Assembly (NCBI RefSeq): GCF_014217215.1
Contig: NZ_CP056080.1
Span: forward strand, 1 to 64,000
Reading direction: 5' to 3'
Length of the DNA: 64,000 nucleotides
Source of the DNA: Rothia nasimurium
GTDB taxonomy: Bacteria; Actinomycetota; Actinomycetes; Actinomycetales; Micrococcaceae
Part shown: piece after piece, positions 45,519-55,408 of the stretch
Layout: each line of letters starts with the position of its first letter
Numbering within the stretch: position 1 is the first letter of the stretch
The notes under the pieces: model-generated
What the model was told of the DNA's origin: nothing
Seen by the model: the letters and a program-made list of their open reading frames with translations, nothing else
The model's database searches: none
Made by a program: the position numbers and the translations under genes

Positions 45519-45760
45519 CATTGACTCCTTAGTATTAAACACAGCAGGTTATATGACCTGCAACATTCATAACTAGTGTAGTGGTTGAGGGTTGCTCCGG
45601 CATTAGGTAGCGTGCGCCGGGGACTTAGCCTGGCGTGCAGAATCACTGTATCTAGCGCGTGTGACCTTTGTTGAAAAGTTTCAGCACCCCCTTGCCTGGC
45701 TTTACTACTAGACTTGGGAAGAACGCTTTACCCCCCCCGCGGCCACAAACAAGGAGAACG

Positions 45761-47791
45761 ATGAGCTGGTTCGAGATTGCAATGCCTCTACTGGTTGGGC
45801 TTATCTATCTTTTTGTTCCGGGCCTGCTGATTTCGGCGGCTGCCCGGCTACGCGGGTTTGAGGCTTTTGGCCTAGCTCCGGCGCTTTCTGTGGCAGCTAT
45901 TATGCTGGGTGCAACCGTGACCCCTATGCTCGGTATTCGCTGGGCTTTATGGGTTCCGTTTGCCTCGGCTGTAGTGCTTGCTGCCGTTATTCTGCTTGTG
46001 GTTCTAGTAGGACGCTGGGCTGGGCTTGGCTCTGCCCCAGCTCGTTCACATCAGGGGAGGTGGCTTCCTCCTCAACGTTCTGTAGTGGCTAGCGCCTGGT
46101 GGTCGAAAGATCAGATGGTGTACTGGGGTAGCTTCCTTGTGGGTGCCCTCCTGCTGTGGCGCAACGTTACGAATGCTATTGGCCAGCCTGAATGGATTTC
46201 TCAGACCTGGGATAACAACTTCCATCTCAACGCGGTACGTTTCATTGAAGATACAGGTAGTGCCTCGCCCCTCACCCTGGGTGCAATGACAACGGTTGAA
46301 GGGGAATCTACCTTTTACCCCGGAGCTTGGCACGCTATCGTTTCGCTCATTACGATGGGCTCAGGCGCTGACATACCGGTGGCAACTAATACTATGGCTG
46401 TAGTGGTTTCGGCTATTATCTGGCCTCTCAGCACAGTTTTTATGGTGCGCCAAATTTTTAAGCTGAACACCGCAGGCGTCATGGTGGTGGGAGCTTTCGC
46501 AGCTGCCTTTACTGCCTACCCTATTCTGTTGCTTGATTTTGGTGTGCTGTACCCGAACCTGCTAGGTATTGCCCTGCTGCCTGCCGGTATCGGTCTGGTA
46601 GCGCAGCTCTTCCGCATGGTAGCGGTTCGCCGTATCTTAACCCTGCAGTCGGTGGTCTTAGGGGTTTGGGTGGCTTTGGCTATTGCGATTGCCCACCCCA
46701 ATGCGATTATGTCGCTCCTGGTAATGATTATTCCTTTGCTGCTCAGCCGCGTCATTCTTAACTTCGTTACTAGCTTTAAGCACCGTGCCTACTGGGGTGC
46801 AGCGGGAGCCACAGCCCTGGGCGTTGCGCTAATTTTCATCGTGATGAATATTCTGTGGGGTGTGGTCCGTCCGCCCCAGGCAGCAGGCGAAGTGTGGGGC
46901 CCCGTCCTTACCCAGGGGCAGGCGCTAGGGGAACCCTTTGCCTTTGCTGCGATGGGCTTTAAGCCCCAGTGGTTCCTGGCTATTGTTTTTGTAATTGGCC
47001 TGTATACATTCACCCGCCGTGCCAATGTTTACTCCCTCTGGGTGCTTGGTGCTTGGGCTGTGGTTGTTTACTTTTATGTAGCTGCCCGCTCCCTGGCGTG
47101 GGAGGACGGACGCTATGAAGTCGTAGGTCTCTGGTACCACGATTCTTTCCGTCTGGCCGCCCTCTTGCCCGTCATGAGCGTTCCTATGCTGGCTCTGGCT
47201 GTGCACTGGGTAGCGGAAAAACTGGTTGCTAGCCAGTGGTGGCAGCGGACCCAGTGGGAGAGCACCCGACGCATGCTAGTAGTTGGTGCCGTAGCCCTGT
47301 TTACTGTAGTTGGGTTTGGCCAAACTAGCAGCGCTTTGCAGAACCAGGTTGAGGCGAACTACTACGAGTATGCCCCTGACTCTGAATCTGACCTCTTGAG
47401 CACCGATGAGTTCGACATGCTTGAGGTGCTCGATGAGTATGTGCCCGAAGGTGAGACCGTTGTAGTGCAGCCTTTCACCGGCGCTGCCCTGGCCTATGCA
47501 ATAGCAGACCGTCCCGTGACCGCCTACCACACTATCTATTCAGCAGATGATGATGTGAAGTACGTGCAGGATCACCTAAATCAGGCTCTCACGGATCCTC
47601 AGGTCTGCCGTGCTCTGGATAACCTCAATGCTGACTACTATCTTGACTTCGGTTATGCAGAAGTCAACGGGCATGACCACAGTAGCTGGTACGCGGGCTT
47701 TGAGGGGCTAGCTGAATCTGGAGTGCTGACCGAGGTTCACCGCGAAGGTGATGCTGTTCTGTACAAGATCACGGCCTGCTCAGCGCCCTAA
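45761..47791 (+). CDS. DUF6541-like multi-pass membrane protein (GT-C-like)
   Basis: A 676-residue membrane protein with about fourteen helices and a C-terminal soluble domain of about 130 residues (from SSALQNQVEANYY to the end). Residues NNFHLNAVRFIEDTGSAS in the first large loop carry the acidic/aromatic pattern of GT-C type glycosyltransferases. It matches DUF6541 proteins, which occur in actinobacterial cell-wall glycan clusters. The start is ATG 45761, with AAGGAG 4 bases upstream. It opens the surface-glycan cluster and probably acts on a lipid-linked sugar outside the membrane. Confidence 0.8.
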   Translation: MSWFEIAMPLLVGLIYLFVPGLLISAAARLRGFEAFGLAPALSVAAIMLGATVTPMLGIRWALWVPFASAVVLAAVILLVVLVGRWAGLGSAPARSHQGRWLPPQRSVVASAWWSKDQMVYWGSFLVGALLLWRNVTNAIGQPEWISQTWDNNFHLNAVRFIEDTGSASPLTLGAMTTVEGESTFYPGAWHAIVSLITMGSGADIPVATNTMAVVVSAIIWPLSTVFMVRQIFKLNTAGVMVVGAFAAAFTAYPILLLDFGVLYPNLLGIALLPAGIGLVAQLFRMVAVRRILTLQSVVLGVWVALAIAIAHPNAIMSLLVMIIPLLLSRVILNFVTSFKHRAYWGAAGATALGVALIFIVMNILWGVVRPPQAAGEVWGPVLTQGQALGEPFAFAAMGFKPQWFLAIVFVIGLYTFTRRANVYSLWVLGAWAVVVYFYVAARSLAWEDGRYEVVGLWYHDSFRLAALLPVMSVPMLALAVHWVAEKLVASQWWQRTQWESTRRMLVVGAVALFTVVGFGQTSSALQNQVEANYYEYAPDSESDLLSTDEFDMLEVLDEYVPEGETVVVQPFTGAALAYAIADRPVTAYHTIYSADDDVKYVQDHLNQALTDPQVCRALDNLNADYYLDFGYAEVNGHDHSSWYAGFEGLAESGVLTEVHREGDAVLYKITACSAP

Positions 47792-47878
47792 GGCGGGCTA
47801 CCCCAAACTGATAGACTGGGCCATACGCATGTTACCTATCGGCCGATAGATGCACGAGACAGGAAAGCCAGCCCACAG

Positions 47879-48616
47879 ATGAACAGTGAATCTGCACCGC
47901 AGGAGCGTCCGCGCGTTCTGGTGATTATGCCCGCCTGGAATGAGGAAGAGGCTATCGGAGCGACGATTGCTGACCTTCGGGCCAAGGCTCCCTGGGTTGA
48001 CCTGGTCGTCATTAATGACGGCTCTACAGATAGCACGGCCCAAGTGGCCCGCCAGGCCGGTGCTTTCGTCATTGACCTGCCTTACAACATGGGGGTTGGT
48101 GCTGCCATGCGAACCGGGTACCGGTATGCCCGCCGTATGGACTACGACATTGCTATGCAAATGGATTCGGACGGCCAGCACCCACCTGAGTTTATCGACA
48201 CCCTCATTGAAGGCCTGAACCGGGCCGATATCGTTATCGGCTCCCGCTTTGCAGCCTCTGACACCTACAAGGTGCGAGGCCCCCGTAAATGGGCAATGGG
48301 TCTGCTCTCTTTTCTCTTCACCCGTATCTCGGGTGAGAAATTTACCGATGTCACCAGCGGCTTCCGTGCGGTAAACCGCCGGGGCATCCAGCAGTACTGT
48401 GAATTTTTTCCTGCTGAGTACCTAGGGGATACCATCGACTCAACCGTGATGGCCATTCGTTCGGGCTGCAAGGTCATTCAGGTACCGGTAGAAATGCGGG
48501 AACGGCAGGGCGGCACTCCCTCATCAGGGCCTCTAAAATCAGCTATCTACCTGGTGCGATCCTTTTTCGCCTTCGGTATCTCCATGACGCGTAAGAAAAC
48601 AGCCGGGGAGGGCTAA
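47879..48616 (+). CDS. Family 2 glycosyltransferase
   Basis: A 245-residue GT-A glycosyltransferase: VIMPAWNEEEAIGATI, VVINDGSTDSTAQVA, QMDSDGQHPPEFID (DxD-like) and DVTSGFRAVNRRGIQQY, resembling dolichyl-phosphate-mannose-type and polyprenyl-phosphate sugar transferases. There are no C-terminal membrane helices. It is followed after 2 bp by a DUF2304 gene, a pairing seen in many glycan clusters, where the membrane partner may anchor the enzyme. Confidence 0.9.
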   Translation: MNSESAPQERPRVLVIMPAWNEEEAIGATIADLRAKAPWVDLVVINDGSTDSTAQVARQAGAFVIDLPYNMGVGAAMRTGYRYARRMDYDIAMQMDSDGQHPPEFIDTLIEGLNRADIVIGSRFAASDTYKVRGPRKWAMGLLSFLFTRISGEKFTDVTSGFRAVNRRGIQQYCEFFPAEYLGDTIDSTVMAIRSGCKVIQVPVEMRERQGGTPSSGPLKSAIYLVRSFFAFGISMTRKKTAGEG

Positions 48617-48618
48617 AC

Positions 48619-49014
48619 ATGCCGTCAAATGTCTTTTTTCTAATCCTGTCGGTTCTCATCTTCGTCATGGTCTTCGCCCAGGTACGCAATCAGAAGATGA
48701 AGGAAAAGTACGCTGCCCTGTGGTTGCTAGTGTCTGCAGCTATTATTGTGCTGGCTCTCTTCCCCCACCTACTGAGCACACTTGCTGACCTGACAGGCGT
48801 CATCGTGCCCGTTAACCTGCTTTTCATGCTGGCAATTATTATGCTTATCGGTATTTGCCTGCACCTGACCCTAGATCTCTCACGACTGGGGGAAGATACC
48901 AGAACCTTGGCTGAAGAAGTGGCGATGCTCAGAGCCCAGCTAGAGCAGGGAAACACTGAGCACCCCCGCCACCCCGTGCCTACTGAAAGCCGCCCAGAAG
49001 AAGAGGGCAAATAG
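48619..49014 (+). CDS. DUF2304 membrane protein
   Basis: A 131-residue protein with three hydrophobic helices (about 3-21, 33-52, 63-84), an amphipathic heptad stretch (LGEDTRTLAEEVAMLRAQLEQ) and an acidic tail. This is the typical DUF2304 layout. It is encoded 2 bp after the GT2 gene and 5 bp before a GT4 gene, so it is probably a membrane partner of the glycosyltransferase. Confidence 0.88.
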   Translation: MPSNVFFLILSVLIFVMVFAQVRNQKMKEKYAALWLLVSAAIIVLALFPHLLSTLADLTGVIVPVNLLFMLAIIMLIGICLHLTLDLSRLGEDTRTLAEEVAMLRAQLEQGNTEHPRHPVPTESRPEEEGK

Positions 49015-49019
49015 AAACC

Positions 49020-50138
49020 ATGAATATCGCCTTCGTTATCAATAACTACCCCCCTAAGGTGGGTGGCCTAGAACAGCATGTTTCTGCCCTGTCAGCCGAG
49101 CTGCACAGGCTAGGGCATAAGGTCACTATCGTGACCCTCTCAGATACACCCGGTGTGAGCTTTGAAAATGGTATCAAGGTTTATCGGCTCAAGGAGTACC
49201 TCACCGTCGACGGCATCCTCGGTTTCCCATCTTTAGTGGGTCTTACTCGCCTCGCTAAGGTGCTGAAGCGCGAGGATATCGATGTCATCTCGGTTCATAC
49301 CCGCTTCTTTAGCATGAGCTGGTTTGGGGTTGCCTTAGGTCGAATAATGAAGATTCCCGTAGTCCATACCGAGCACGGTTCGGGCTTTGTGGTCTCGGAG
49401 AAGGCTGTTATTCGCTTAGCAAGTCAGCTGGTAGACCGTACATTAGGTGTGCTGACACTCCGTGCAGCTTCTAAGGTTTTGGGTGTTTCTCAGCCCTCCT
49501 GTGATTTTGTTAAAAGGCTTTCAGGTGTAGACGCTGAGGTTTTTTATAACGTTTCCCCCCTGCCTATGGCTGCCCCTGAAGATGTTGTCTTCCAACGGAA
49601 AAAGCTTGTCTTTTTAGCCCGTGTGGTTGAGGTGAAGGGCTGGCGGGCTTTTCTCGAAACTGTCCAGCAACTCCATGCAGAAGATACTGAGATTACCGGT
49701 GTAGTGCTGGGCGCTGGGGCTGATTTGGAGAAGGCTAAAGCTTATGCCGCTGAGTTGGGTATTGCTGACGCAGTAGATTTCAAGGGCTTCGTCGATCACG
49801 CAACTGTAGCTCGTGAGCTTCGCGGGGCGACCCTGGTCAATCCCACTGTGGCGGCCGAAGGGTTCCAAACCACCATCATCGATGCTTACGTTTCACAGGC
49901 AGCAATCGTTACCTACGATGTATCGAGCGCCCGGGTGCTTAAGGACGCCGGGGTTCGGGTTCATATTGTCGGGCAGCAGGGCGTACCCCAGCTGGCAGCA
50001 GCCGTACGTGCTGAGGTCGCGCAGGGCCCCCAGGCCTACCCTGTAGAAGACCTCCAGCGGTGGGGCTGGGCTAGCCAGGGTAAGACCTATGAGCAAATCG
50101 TTCAGACTTATAGGCATAAGATTCACGAGGAGTTGTAG
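49020..50138 (+). CDS. Family 4 glycosyltransferase
   Basis: A 372-residue GT-B enzyme. The N-terminal NNYPPKVGGLEQHVSALSAEL is the acceptor-side glycine loop, VVHTEHGSGFV follows, and the C-terminal donor-site region reads VFLARVVEVKGW and NPTVAAEGFQTTIIDAYVSQ (the E-x7-E type motif). It is retaining and cytoplasmic or peripheral. The stop overlaps the next gene's GTG by one base. Confidence 0.9.
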   Translation: MNIAFVINNYPPKVGGLEQHVSALSAELHRLGHKVTIVTLSDTPGVSFENGIKVYRLKEYLTVDGILGFPSLVGLTRLAKVLKREDIDVISVHTRFFSMSWFGVALGRIMKIPVVHTEHGSGFVVSEKAVIRLASQLVDRTLGVLTLRAASKVLGVSQPSCDFVKRLSGVDAEVFYNVSPLPMAAPEDVVFQRKKLVFLARVVEVKGWRAFLETVQQLHAEDTEITGVVLGAGADLEKAKAYAAELGIADAVDFKGFVDHATVARELRGATLVNPTVAAEGFQTTIIDAYVSQAAIVTYDVSSARVLKDAGVRVHIVGQQGVPQLAAAVRAEVAQGPQAYPVEDLQRWGWASQGKTYEQIVQTYRHKIHEEL

Positions 50139-50986
50139 TGGAAAAGATAGAGGGAACCCTTGCCGTTATCGTTCGCAGCGGGGAACTCAATCGATGGGTA
50201 GATGAAGCCATGAAGTCTGCCCTCCAGAGTGACGGTATTGATTTAAAAGTTGTTCTAGTTCTGAACGGACCTAAGATCAGCCTTGATGCTACTCAAATAC
50301 AGTCTGAGGAAGAACAGTACCCGTGGCTTACTGACAGCAGAGTCTTGGTGCTGCGATTTAACCATTATCTGGGGATGAGCGGTTCAATCATTGAAGGTAT
50401 TAAACATGTCAACACTGAATACATCGCTAATCTCGACGGTGATGATATTGTTCTGCCCCAGCGTTTTGCAAAACAGCTAGAGTACCTTCAGTCTCATCCA
50501 GATTGCGTTCTAGTGGGAGCGCGGGCTCATATGATTGACGAGGACGACCAGCAAATCGGTGATTTGAAGTCTGTGGTATCGGCTGACGTGCGCAAGAGCC
50601 TCTTCTTATTTAACCCAATCCCCCATTCATCCGTCATGTTCCGTAAATCCGCATATGACAAGATTGGGGGGCATACCCCTGGGCTAGACCAGTGTGAAGA
50701 CTACGATTTAACCCTAAGAATCGGTACCTTGGGAAAAGTTGCTGTGTTGCCTGACTTCTTGGTGTTGTACAGAGTCCACACCTCCAATTTAAGCAAGGGC
50801 GCGGCGCCTCGAGGCCCTCATGTGGATTGTGTAACTCGTGGCCGCCGCCAGCTCGCGAAGACTCTTGGCGTTCCCGCCGTCCTGGCATTACCCCCGCACT
50901 TGCTGTGGCGCAGCGTCCAGTTTGTGCGGGCGTCCGGGCTTATCCGCCCCCTGCACGAGTACTTCACCTACTTCAAACGTTCTTAA
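50138..50986 (+). CDS. Family 2 glycosyltransferase
   Basis: A 282-residue GT2 enzyme: LAVIVRSGELNRWVDEAMKS, then NTEYIANLDGDDIVLPQRF (DxD) and HSSVMFRKSAYDKIGGH with CEDYDLTLRIGTLG. It is a typical inverting transferase lacking membrane helices. The start is GTG 50138, overlapping the previous stop (TAGTG). The stretch 50140-50800 is noticeably more AT-rich than its neighbours, a hint of different origin. A stem GAGGGGCAGCT/AGCTGCCCCTC (50993-51015) separates it from the convergent flippase gene. Confidence 0.88.
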   Translation: MEKIEGTLAVIVRSGELNRWVDEAMKSALQSDGIDLKVVLVLNGPKISLDATQIQSEEEQYPWLTDSRVLVLRFNHYLGMSGSIIEGIKHVNTEYIANLDGDDIVLPQRFAKQLEYLQSHPDCVLVGARAHMIDEDDQQIGDLKSVVSADVRKSLFLFNPIPHSSVMFRKSAYDKIGGHTPGLDQCEDYDLTLRIGTLGKVAVLPDFLVLYRVHTSNLSKGAAPRGPHVDCVTRGRRQLAKTLGVPAVLALPPHLLWRSVQFVRASGLIRPLHEYFTYFKRS

Positions 50987-50992
50987 AACATC

Positions 50993-51015
50993 GAGGGGCA
51001 GCTCAGCTGCCCCTC
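50993..51015. terminator. Hairpin between convergent glycan genes
   Basis: GAGGGGCAGCT and AGCTGCCCCTC pair with almost no loop. There is no T run, so termination is uncertain. Confidence 0.45.
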
Positions 51016-51030
51016 ACGTTGTATGCACTG

Positions 51031-52323
51031 CTAGATGGCTGGTGCGGACGCCTGTGTTCGGCTCAGTACCTCCATACCGGCAAGGTGCGCTGCCGCACCG
51101 ATGACCGGGCTAGCCATCAACGCCACAACGGTTTTAGTTTCAAGATCTAACGGTAGCAGCAGACAGCCAAAAGCAACCACAACGGTAACTACCCAGCCTG
51201 CAAGGTAGATGCGGTGGGCGCCCATCGCCAGGGCCGCCGTGCCTGACAGCGTTGTCACCGCTAGCAGAGCCGCAGCAAAAGTGAGAGCCGCAAGGAAAGC
51301 ACCGTTGAGCTGCCCGGCATACTTCTCGTAGATTTCATCGAAAAGCCAGGGACCCAGCAGATAAGCTGCTCCGGCTCCTACCGCCCCCAGAGCTAGCAAA
51401 GCCCCTACAGGTTTAAGCAGGGCAGCCGTAGGGCGCTGGGCATGGGCCAGGAAATAAGACACCGCGACACCCTGAAAAGCTTGCAGGGGCATCATGATGG
51501 GCGCGCGAGTGATGGAGATGCCCAAAATAATCGCGGCCAGAAGTGCATCGGACTCTGTTTCGGCCTTCGAACTTGTTGCTTCCAAGAAGATAGGAAAGCC
51601 CGTAGACATAGCAGCCATAGCTACCGCGGTCCCCACAGCTAAAAGCATGCTCCGGTACGCCGCGCCTGGGCGTCCTACCAGACGCAAACGAGTCGCTGAG
51701 CGTACCCGGGGTGAGAAAGCCACAAAAATGAGCCAGAGGAAGGCCGTTGCCAAGAAAGAGAGCTGAAAGGCAAGCAGGCCGCCCCCAACCACAGATACAA
51801 GCAGGGTACACAGGAAACAGAAAATACCGCCGGTTGAAATCAACAGGGCATATTCTGTCCAGGAACGGGTGCCAGCCATCGCCCCAATGCAGTAGACGTG
51901 GCAGGCATATACAGCCGTCACCAGGGTAATCAGAAGTGCTGTTCTCCAGTCCCCTGCTGGTAGGACGGTGCCGAGCCACACCGGTGTAAGAGCTGCAAAA
52001 ATGAGAGCACAGGTGAGACCCACCCAGGTCGCTACCACGAGCGGGTTGTAGGTTCTCTGACGGGGGACAGAAGCAGAATTACCCTTGCTCAAATGATGGG
52101 AGCCGATGAGGCGCGCTGACTCTTGTTGAACCCCCAGCAAAGTCGCGAACACCAAAGAAGTAAGGGACCAGAAAACCAAAAAGTCCTTATTGTCTTCAAC
52201 CGTTAGTGACCGGGCAGCTAGCCAGGTCACTAGAAAAGTAGTGCCCGCACTGATGATGGACGAAGCCGTAATAAAAAGTGACTGGCCGCGACTAATCACA
52301 GCTTCGGTATGTTCTTCGCTCAC
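51031..52323 (-). CDS. Polysaccharide flippase-like membrane protein (MOP superfamily)
   Basis: A 430-residue protein with twelve predicted helices and the Wzx-like N-terminal pattern GQSLFITASSIISAGTTFLVTWLAARSLTVEDNKDFLVFWS. It is the only gene in the cluster on the minus strand. Its role would be to move a lipid-linked glycan across the membrane. I see no conserved catalytic motif, so the assignment rests on topology and on its glycosyltransferase neighbours. The start is ATG 52323. The divergent GT gene starts 78 bp away. Confidence 0.72.
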   Translation of the reverse strand: MSEEHTEAVISRGQSLFITASSIISAGTTFLVTWLAARSLTVEDNKDFLVFWSLTSLVFATLLGVQQESARLIGSHHLSKGNSASVPRQRTYNPLVVATWVGLTCALIFAALTPVWLGTVLPAGDWRTALLITLVTAVYACHVYCIGAMAGTRSWTEYALLISTGGIFCFLCTLLVSVVGGGLLAFQLSFLATAFLWLIFVAFSPRVRSATRLRLVGRPGAAYRSMLLAVGTAVAMAAMSTGFPIFLEATSSKAETESDALLAAIILGISITRAPIMMPLQAFQGVAVSYFLAHAQRPTAALLKPVGALLALGAVGAGAAYLLGPWLFDEIYEKYAGQLNGAFLAALTFAAALLAVTTLSGTAALAMGAHRIYLAGWVVTVVVAFGCLLLPLDLETKTVVALMASPVIGAAAHLAGMEVLSRTQASAPAI

Positions 52324-52400
52324 GGAATCTCTTCTTCTATGACGATAAGGAAAGTATCTCTAGCTTATCCGTCTTGCCACTTCAGAAAGCGTTCTAGGGT

Positions 52401-53429
52401 ATGCCGTATGATGGTTTTATGCCACACTCCTCACATCGTTCACCCGTTGCCCCTGTGCTCTCAATCGTCGTGCCCGCGTATAACGAAAGCGCGGGAATTC
52501 AAACATTTCACGAGACACTTCTACTTCCAGCATTAGCTGCTGTTGCGGAGCGTCTTGCTGAGCGCTCCATGGGGGCTGACCCCTACGAGATTATCTATGT
52601 GAACGATGGCAGCACAGATAACACCCTTGAGAAGCTCCAGGAACTTGCCCAGGGGAGCACTACGACAAGAGTAGTTAATCTGTCACGGAACTTTGGTAAA
52701 GAAATCGCTACAACGGCAGGTATCGAAGTTGCCCTCGGGCAGGCCGTCCTTATTATGGACGCGGACGGCCAACACCCACCTGCCTATATCAGTGATTTTC
52801 TATCCCGTTGGGAAGCCGGCGCCCAGGTTGTGGTAGGTGTGCGCTCGAACGATGCTGGTGGCTTCTTCAAGACCCAAGGATCAAGGTTCTTTTACCGAAT
52901 CCTCAACTCGATTTCGGAGAGTCAGACGGTACCCCGGTCTACAGACTTCAGGCTGCTAGATCGAGTTGTTGTAGACGAGTTTCTTCGCTTTAGCGAACGA
53001 AATCGCATAACTCGAGGCCTCATAGACTGGCTGGGCTTTAAACGCGATTACATAGAGTTTGAAGCTCCTGACCGTCTGGCAGGTGAAGCTACCTACAGCA
53101 TGCGTAAGCTAGTGGGGCTTGCTCTCAACAGTTTCACCACGATGAGTATTAAGCCTCTTTTTGCTTTCGGTTATCTGGGGCTCTTTATCACCCTGCTAGC
53201 TTTTGTCGCGGGGCTGATGATTATTGTGCAACAGTTCCTGATGGGGGATCCCCTTGGCTGGGACATCACCGGTTCCGCCATGGTCGGAATACTCGTAGCC
53301 TTCCTCATTGGTGTGCTTTTGGTAGCGCAAGGAATGTTGGCTATCTACCTGTCTCACATTTATGTCCAAGCCCAGGGGCGCCCCCTTTACGTTATTGACT
53401 GCACCTCATCACGAAACCTTATTGGCTAG
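52401..53429 (+). CDS. GtrB/DPM1-like glycosyltransferase with C-terminal membrane helices
   Basis: A 342-residue GT2: SIVVPAYNESAGIQTF, EIIYVNDGSTDNTLEKL, LIMDADGQHPPAYI, and STDFRLLDRVVVDEFL. Two C-terminal helices (about 258-282 and 296-322) place it in the GtrB/ArnC type, making polyprenyl-phosphate sugars. The start is ATG 52401 or the in-frame ATG 52419. It is followed by GtrA after 3 bp, the classical GtrA/GtrB pair for flipping a polyprenyl-phosphate sugar. Confidence 0.9.
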   Translation: MPYDGFMPHSSHRSPVAPVLSIVVPAYNESAGIQTFHETLLLPALAAVAERLAERSMGADPYEIIYVNDGSTDNTLEKLQELAQGSTTTRVVNLSRNFGKEIATTAGIEVALGQAVLIMDADGQHPPAYISDFLSRWEAGAQVVVGVRSNDAGGFFKTQGSRFFYRILNSISESQTVPRSTDFRLLDRVVVDEFLRFSERNRITRGLIDWLGFKRDYIEFEAPDRLAGEATYSMRKLVGLALNSFTTMSIKPLFAFGYLGLFITLLAFVAGLMIIVQQFLMGDPLGWDITGSAMVGILVAFLIGVLLVAQGMLAIYLSHIYVQAQGRPLYVIDCTSSRNLIG

Positions 53430-53432
53430 TCC

Positions 53433-53840
53433 ATGCTAGATTTCCTACAACGCAATAAAACCCTGGTCCGCTATATTCTTGTGGGCGGAACCGGTGTGCT
53501 GTTTGAACTTGCCGTGATCTTTGTGGCAGTTAAGGTTTTTTCTGCCAGCGACGCCACTGCTGTTACTGCCAGCTACTGGCTAGGTGTAGCTTTCTCTTTC
53601 CTGCTTCAAAAGTTCTTTGCTTTTGAAAATAAGGACGTCCGGGTCAAGTCTGTGGGGTATCAGACGGTCTCCTTTGGTGTACTTCTTGCAGTCAATTACA
53701 TTTTCACTCTTGTCTTCGTACACTTCACGGCGGCCTTCTTGGGTGTCTACCTAGCGCGCATGGTGGCTCTTGTCATTACCACCGGGTGGAACTTCTTTGT
53801 CTACAAGTTCATTATCTTTAGGAAGACTGGCAATGCGTAA
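53433..53840 (+). CDS. GtrA-like membrane protein
   Basis: A 135-residue four-helix protein of the GtrA/DPMS family: YILVGGTGVLFELAVIFV, ASYWLGVAFSFLLQKFFAFENK and VITTGWNFFVYKFIIFR. It is thought to flip polyprenyl-phosphate-linked sugars made by the preceding GtrB-like enzyme. Its last 8 bases overlap the start of the next gene (ATGCGTAA). Confidence 0.92.
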   Translation: MLDFLQRNKTLVRYILVGGTGVLFELAVIFVAVKVFSASDATAVTASYWLGVAFSFLLQKFFAFENKDVRVKSVGYQTVSFGVLLAVNYIFTLVFVHFTAAFLGVYLARMVALVITTGWNFFVYKFIIFRKTGNA

Positions 53841-55320
53841 AACTCTCATTTCTCAGCAGACCGAGCCTATGCGCCGAAACTTTCTGCCCATTGTGGCTCT
53901 TGCCGTTCTCGCTGCCCTGGTTGCCGGTACTTTCCTTTATTTCGCGGCCCGTGCCAGTATCATTGCGGACGATTTTAGCTACTTCAACGTCTACGCTCAC
54001 CAGGGGAACCCTTTTACCTACGTCGTAGACCACTACCTCACCCATAATGGGCGTATCGGGCAGGCCTCCCTCTTCGCCTTCACCTACGCTCTTCTAGGTC
54101 AAAGCGCTATACAATTCGTCCCTGCTCTCATGTTCTTTACCCTCGTAGCTGCAGTGGCATACATAATGAGGCGTTTGGTAAGTTTTGAGCAGTCGCCCAT
54201 AGTTGTCTCACACAGCTTAGCTACCCTTATCGTTGCCGGTGGACTTGTGCTTTCACCCAGTATGTTTGATTCCTACCTGTGGCTAACATCGAGCACCGTC
54301 TATCTGGGCGGGCTTACCTTTACCGCTTTGACCTTTTGTCTAGCTTTCTTTCTTGCAGAACGAAAAATCACTATCCGAGGGGCTCTTGCCCTGGCCCTAG
54401 CTGCAACCTGGGCAGGTATGTTCACGGAGCCGCTGACTATCTGCACCGGCATCGCTGGTTTCCTTCTGCTGGTCGCCGGCCTTCTTAGGCGCGAAGTAAC
54501 TTTACGTCTCGTAGGAGAGGCTCTCTGGCTGGGGTCCCTTCTGGGCTTTGCCCTCATCTATTTCTCACCTGGAACTATGGCTCGCAGGGAATATTATGGG
54601 ACAGAAATATCTCTCACTGGAATCCTCAAAAATCTACCCTCCGACCTCTCCCTCTTCTTCGGGCACTCCTCTGACTGGGGATATCTGCTCATTGCTATCT
54701 CGGCACTTTCCCTCTACGCCCTGAGCGCTCCTACCTGGAGGGCGTCCCTGCACCCCCTACGGCTCATGGGGCTGGCTTTAGCAATCTTTGCTATCTACTT
54801 CCTTGCCCACACCGTTATTGCAAAAACAGGTAGCTCCACCATCGCCCTGCGCACCTTCACCAACCCTGCGTTCGCTATGACTATCACTAGCCTGCTAGGT
54901 CTTCTTGCCCTAGTGCGACTCGTAAGCCCTCACAAAGCTAAAGTTCCTGCCCTGCTGGGGGCTGGTGTCCTCGCGCTTCTTACGCTCTTGCCTGCTACTT
55001 CCTACACTGCCACCACCGCTGCGGCCCTCAACCTGCGCGCAGAGCACCTGGAACTTCGTGGCGAATCTATTGCCCAACAGCGTGCTGAGAAGGGTGCCAA
55101 TGAACCTATCGAGTTTGTCCCCGTGCGTATTGCACTCGTTAGTGAGGCTGTAGATCTTCAGCCTGCAGGGGCCCCTCAAATCGAGTGGGTCATCAATGCA
55201 ATCAGTACCTGGTACGGAGTCGACGATGTTAGCCGGGTAGTAGTTATTCCCGAGCCTGCCGATTACTGCCTTCCCGCTAGTCATCTTGTGAAAGCAGACC
55301 TTACCTGCCCCGCCTTGTAA
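53833..55320 (+). CDS. DUF6056-like membrane glycosyltransferase (GT-C-like)
   Basis: A 495-residue membrane protein with ten to twelve helices. ARASIIADDFSYFNVYA near residue 40 has the acidic pair of GT-C enzymes. It fits the Gtr-III position in gtrA-gtrB-gtrX operons, where the third gene transfers the flipped sugar to the glycan. The ATG at 53833 overlaps the gtrA stop by 8 bases. An upstream in-frame start at 53770 would lie inside gtrA and is rejected. It ends with a soluble domain of about 90 residues with two late Cys. Confidence 0.78.
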   Translation: MRKTLISQQTEPMRRNFLPIVALAVLAALVAGTFLYFAARASIIADDFSYFNVYAHQGNPFTYVVDHYLTHNGRIGQASLFAFTYALLGQSAIQFVPALMFFTLVAAVAYIMRRLVSFEQSPIVVSHSLATLIVAGGLVLSPSMFDSYLWLTSSTVYLGGLTFTALTFCLAFFLAERKITIRGALALALAATWAGMFTEPLTICTGIAGFLLLVAGLLRREVTLRLVGEALWLGSLLGFALIYFSPGTMARREYYGTEISLTGILKNLPSDLSLFFGHSSDWGYLLIAISALSLYALSAPTWRASLHPLRLMGLALAIFAIYFLAHTVIAKTGSSTIALRTFTNPAFAMTITSLLGLLALVRLVSPHKAKVPALLGAGVLALLTLLPATSYTATTAAALNLRAEHLELRGESIAQQRAEKGANEPIEFVPVRIALVSEAVDLQPAGAPQIEWVINAISTWYGVDDVSRVVVIPEPADYCLPASHLVKADLTCPAL

Positions 55321-55408
55321 GCTCTCGGAGACCTAACCGGTGCCTGTGGTAGACTGCCCAAGTTGCCCAGCCATCGGGTAGCAACCGCACCATAGAGAAG
55401 CAGTACAG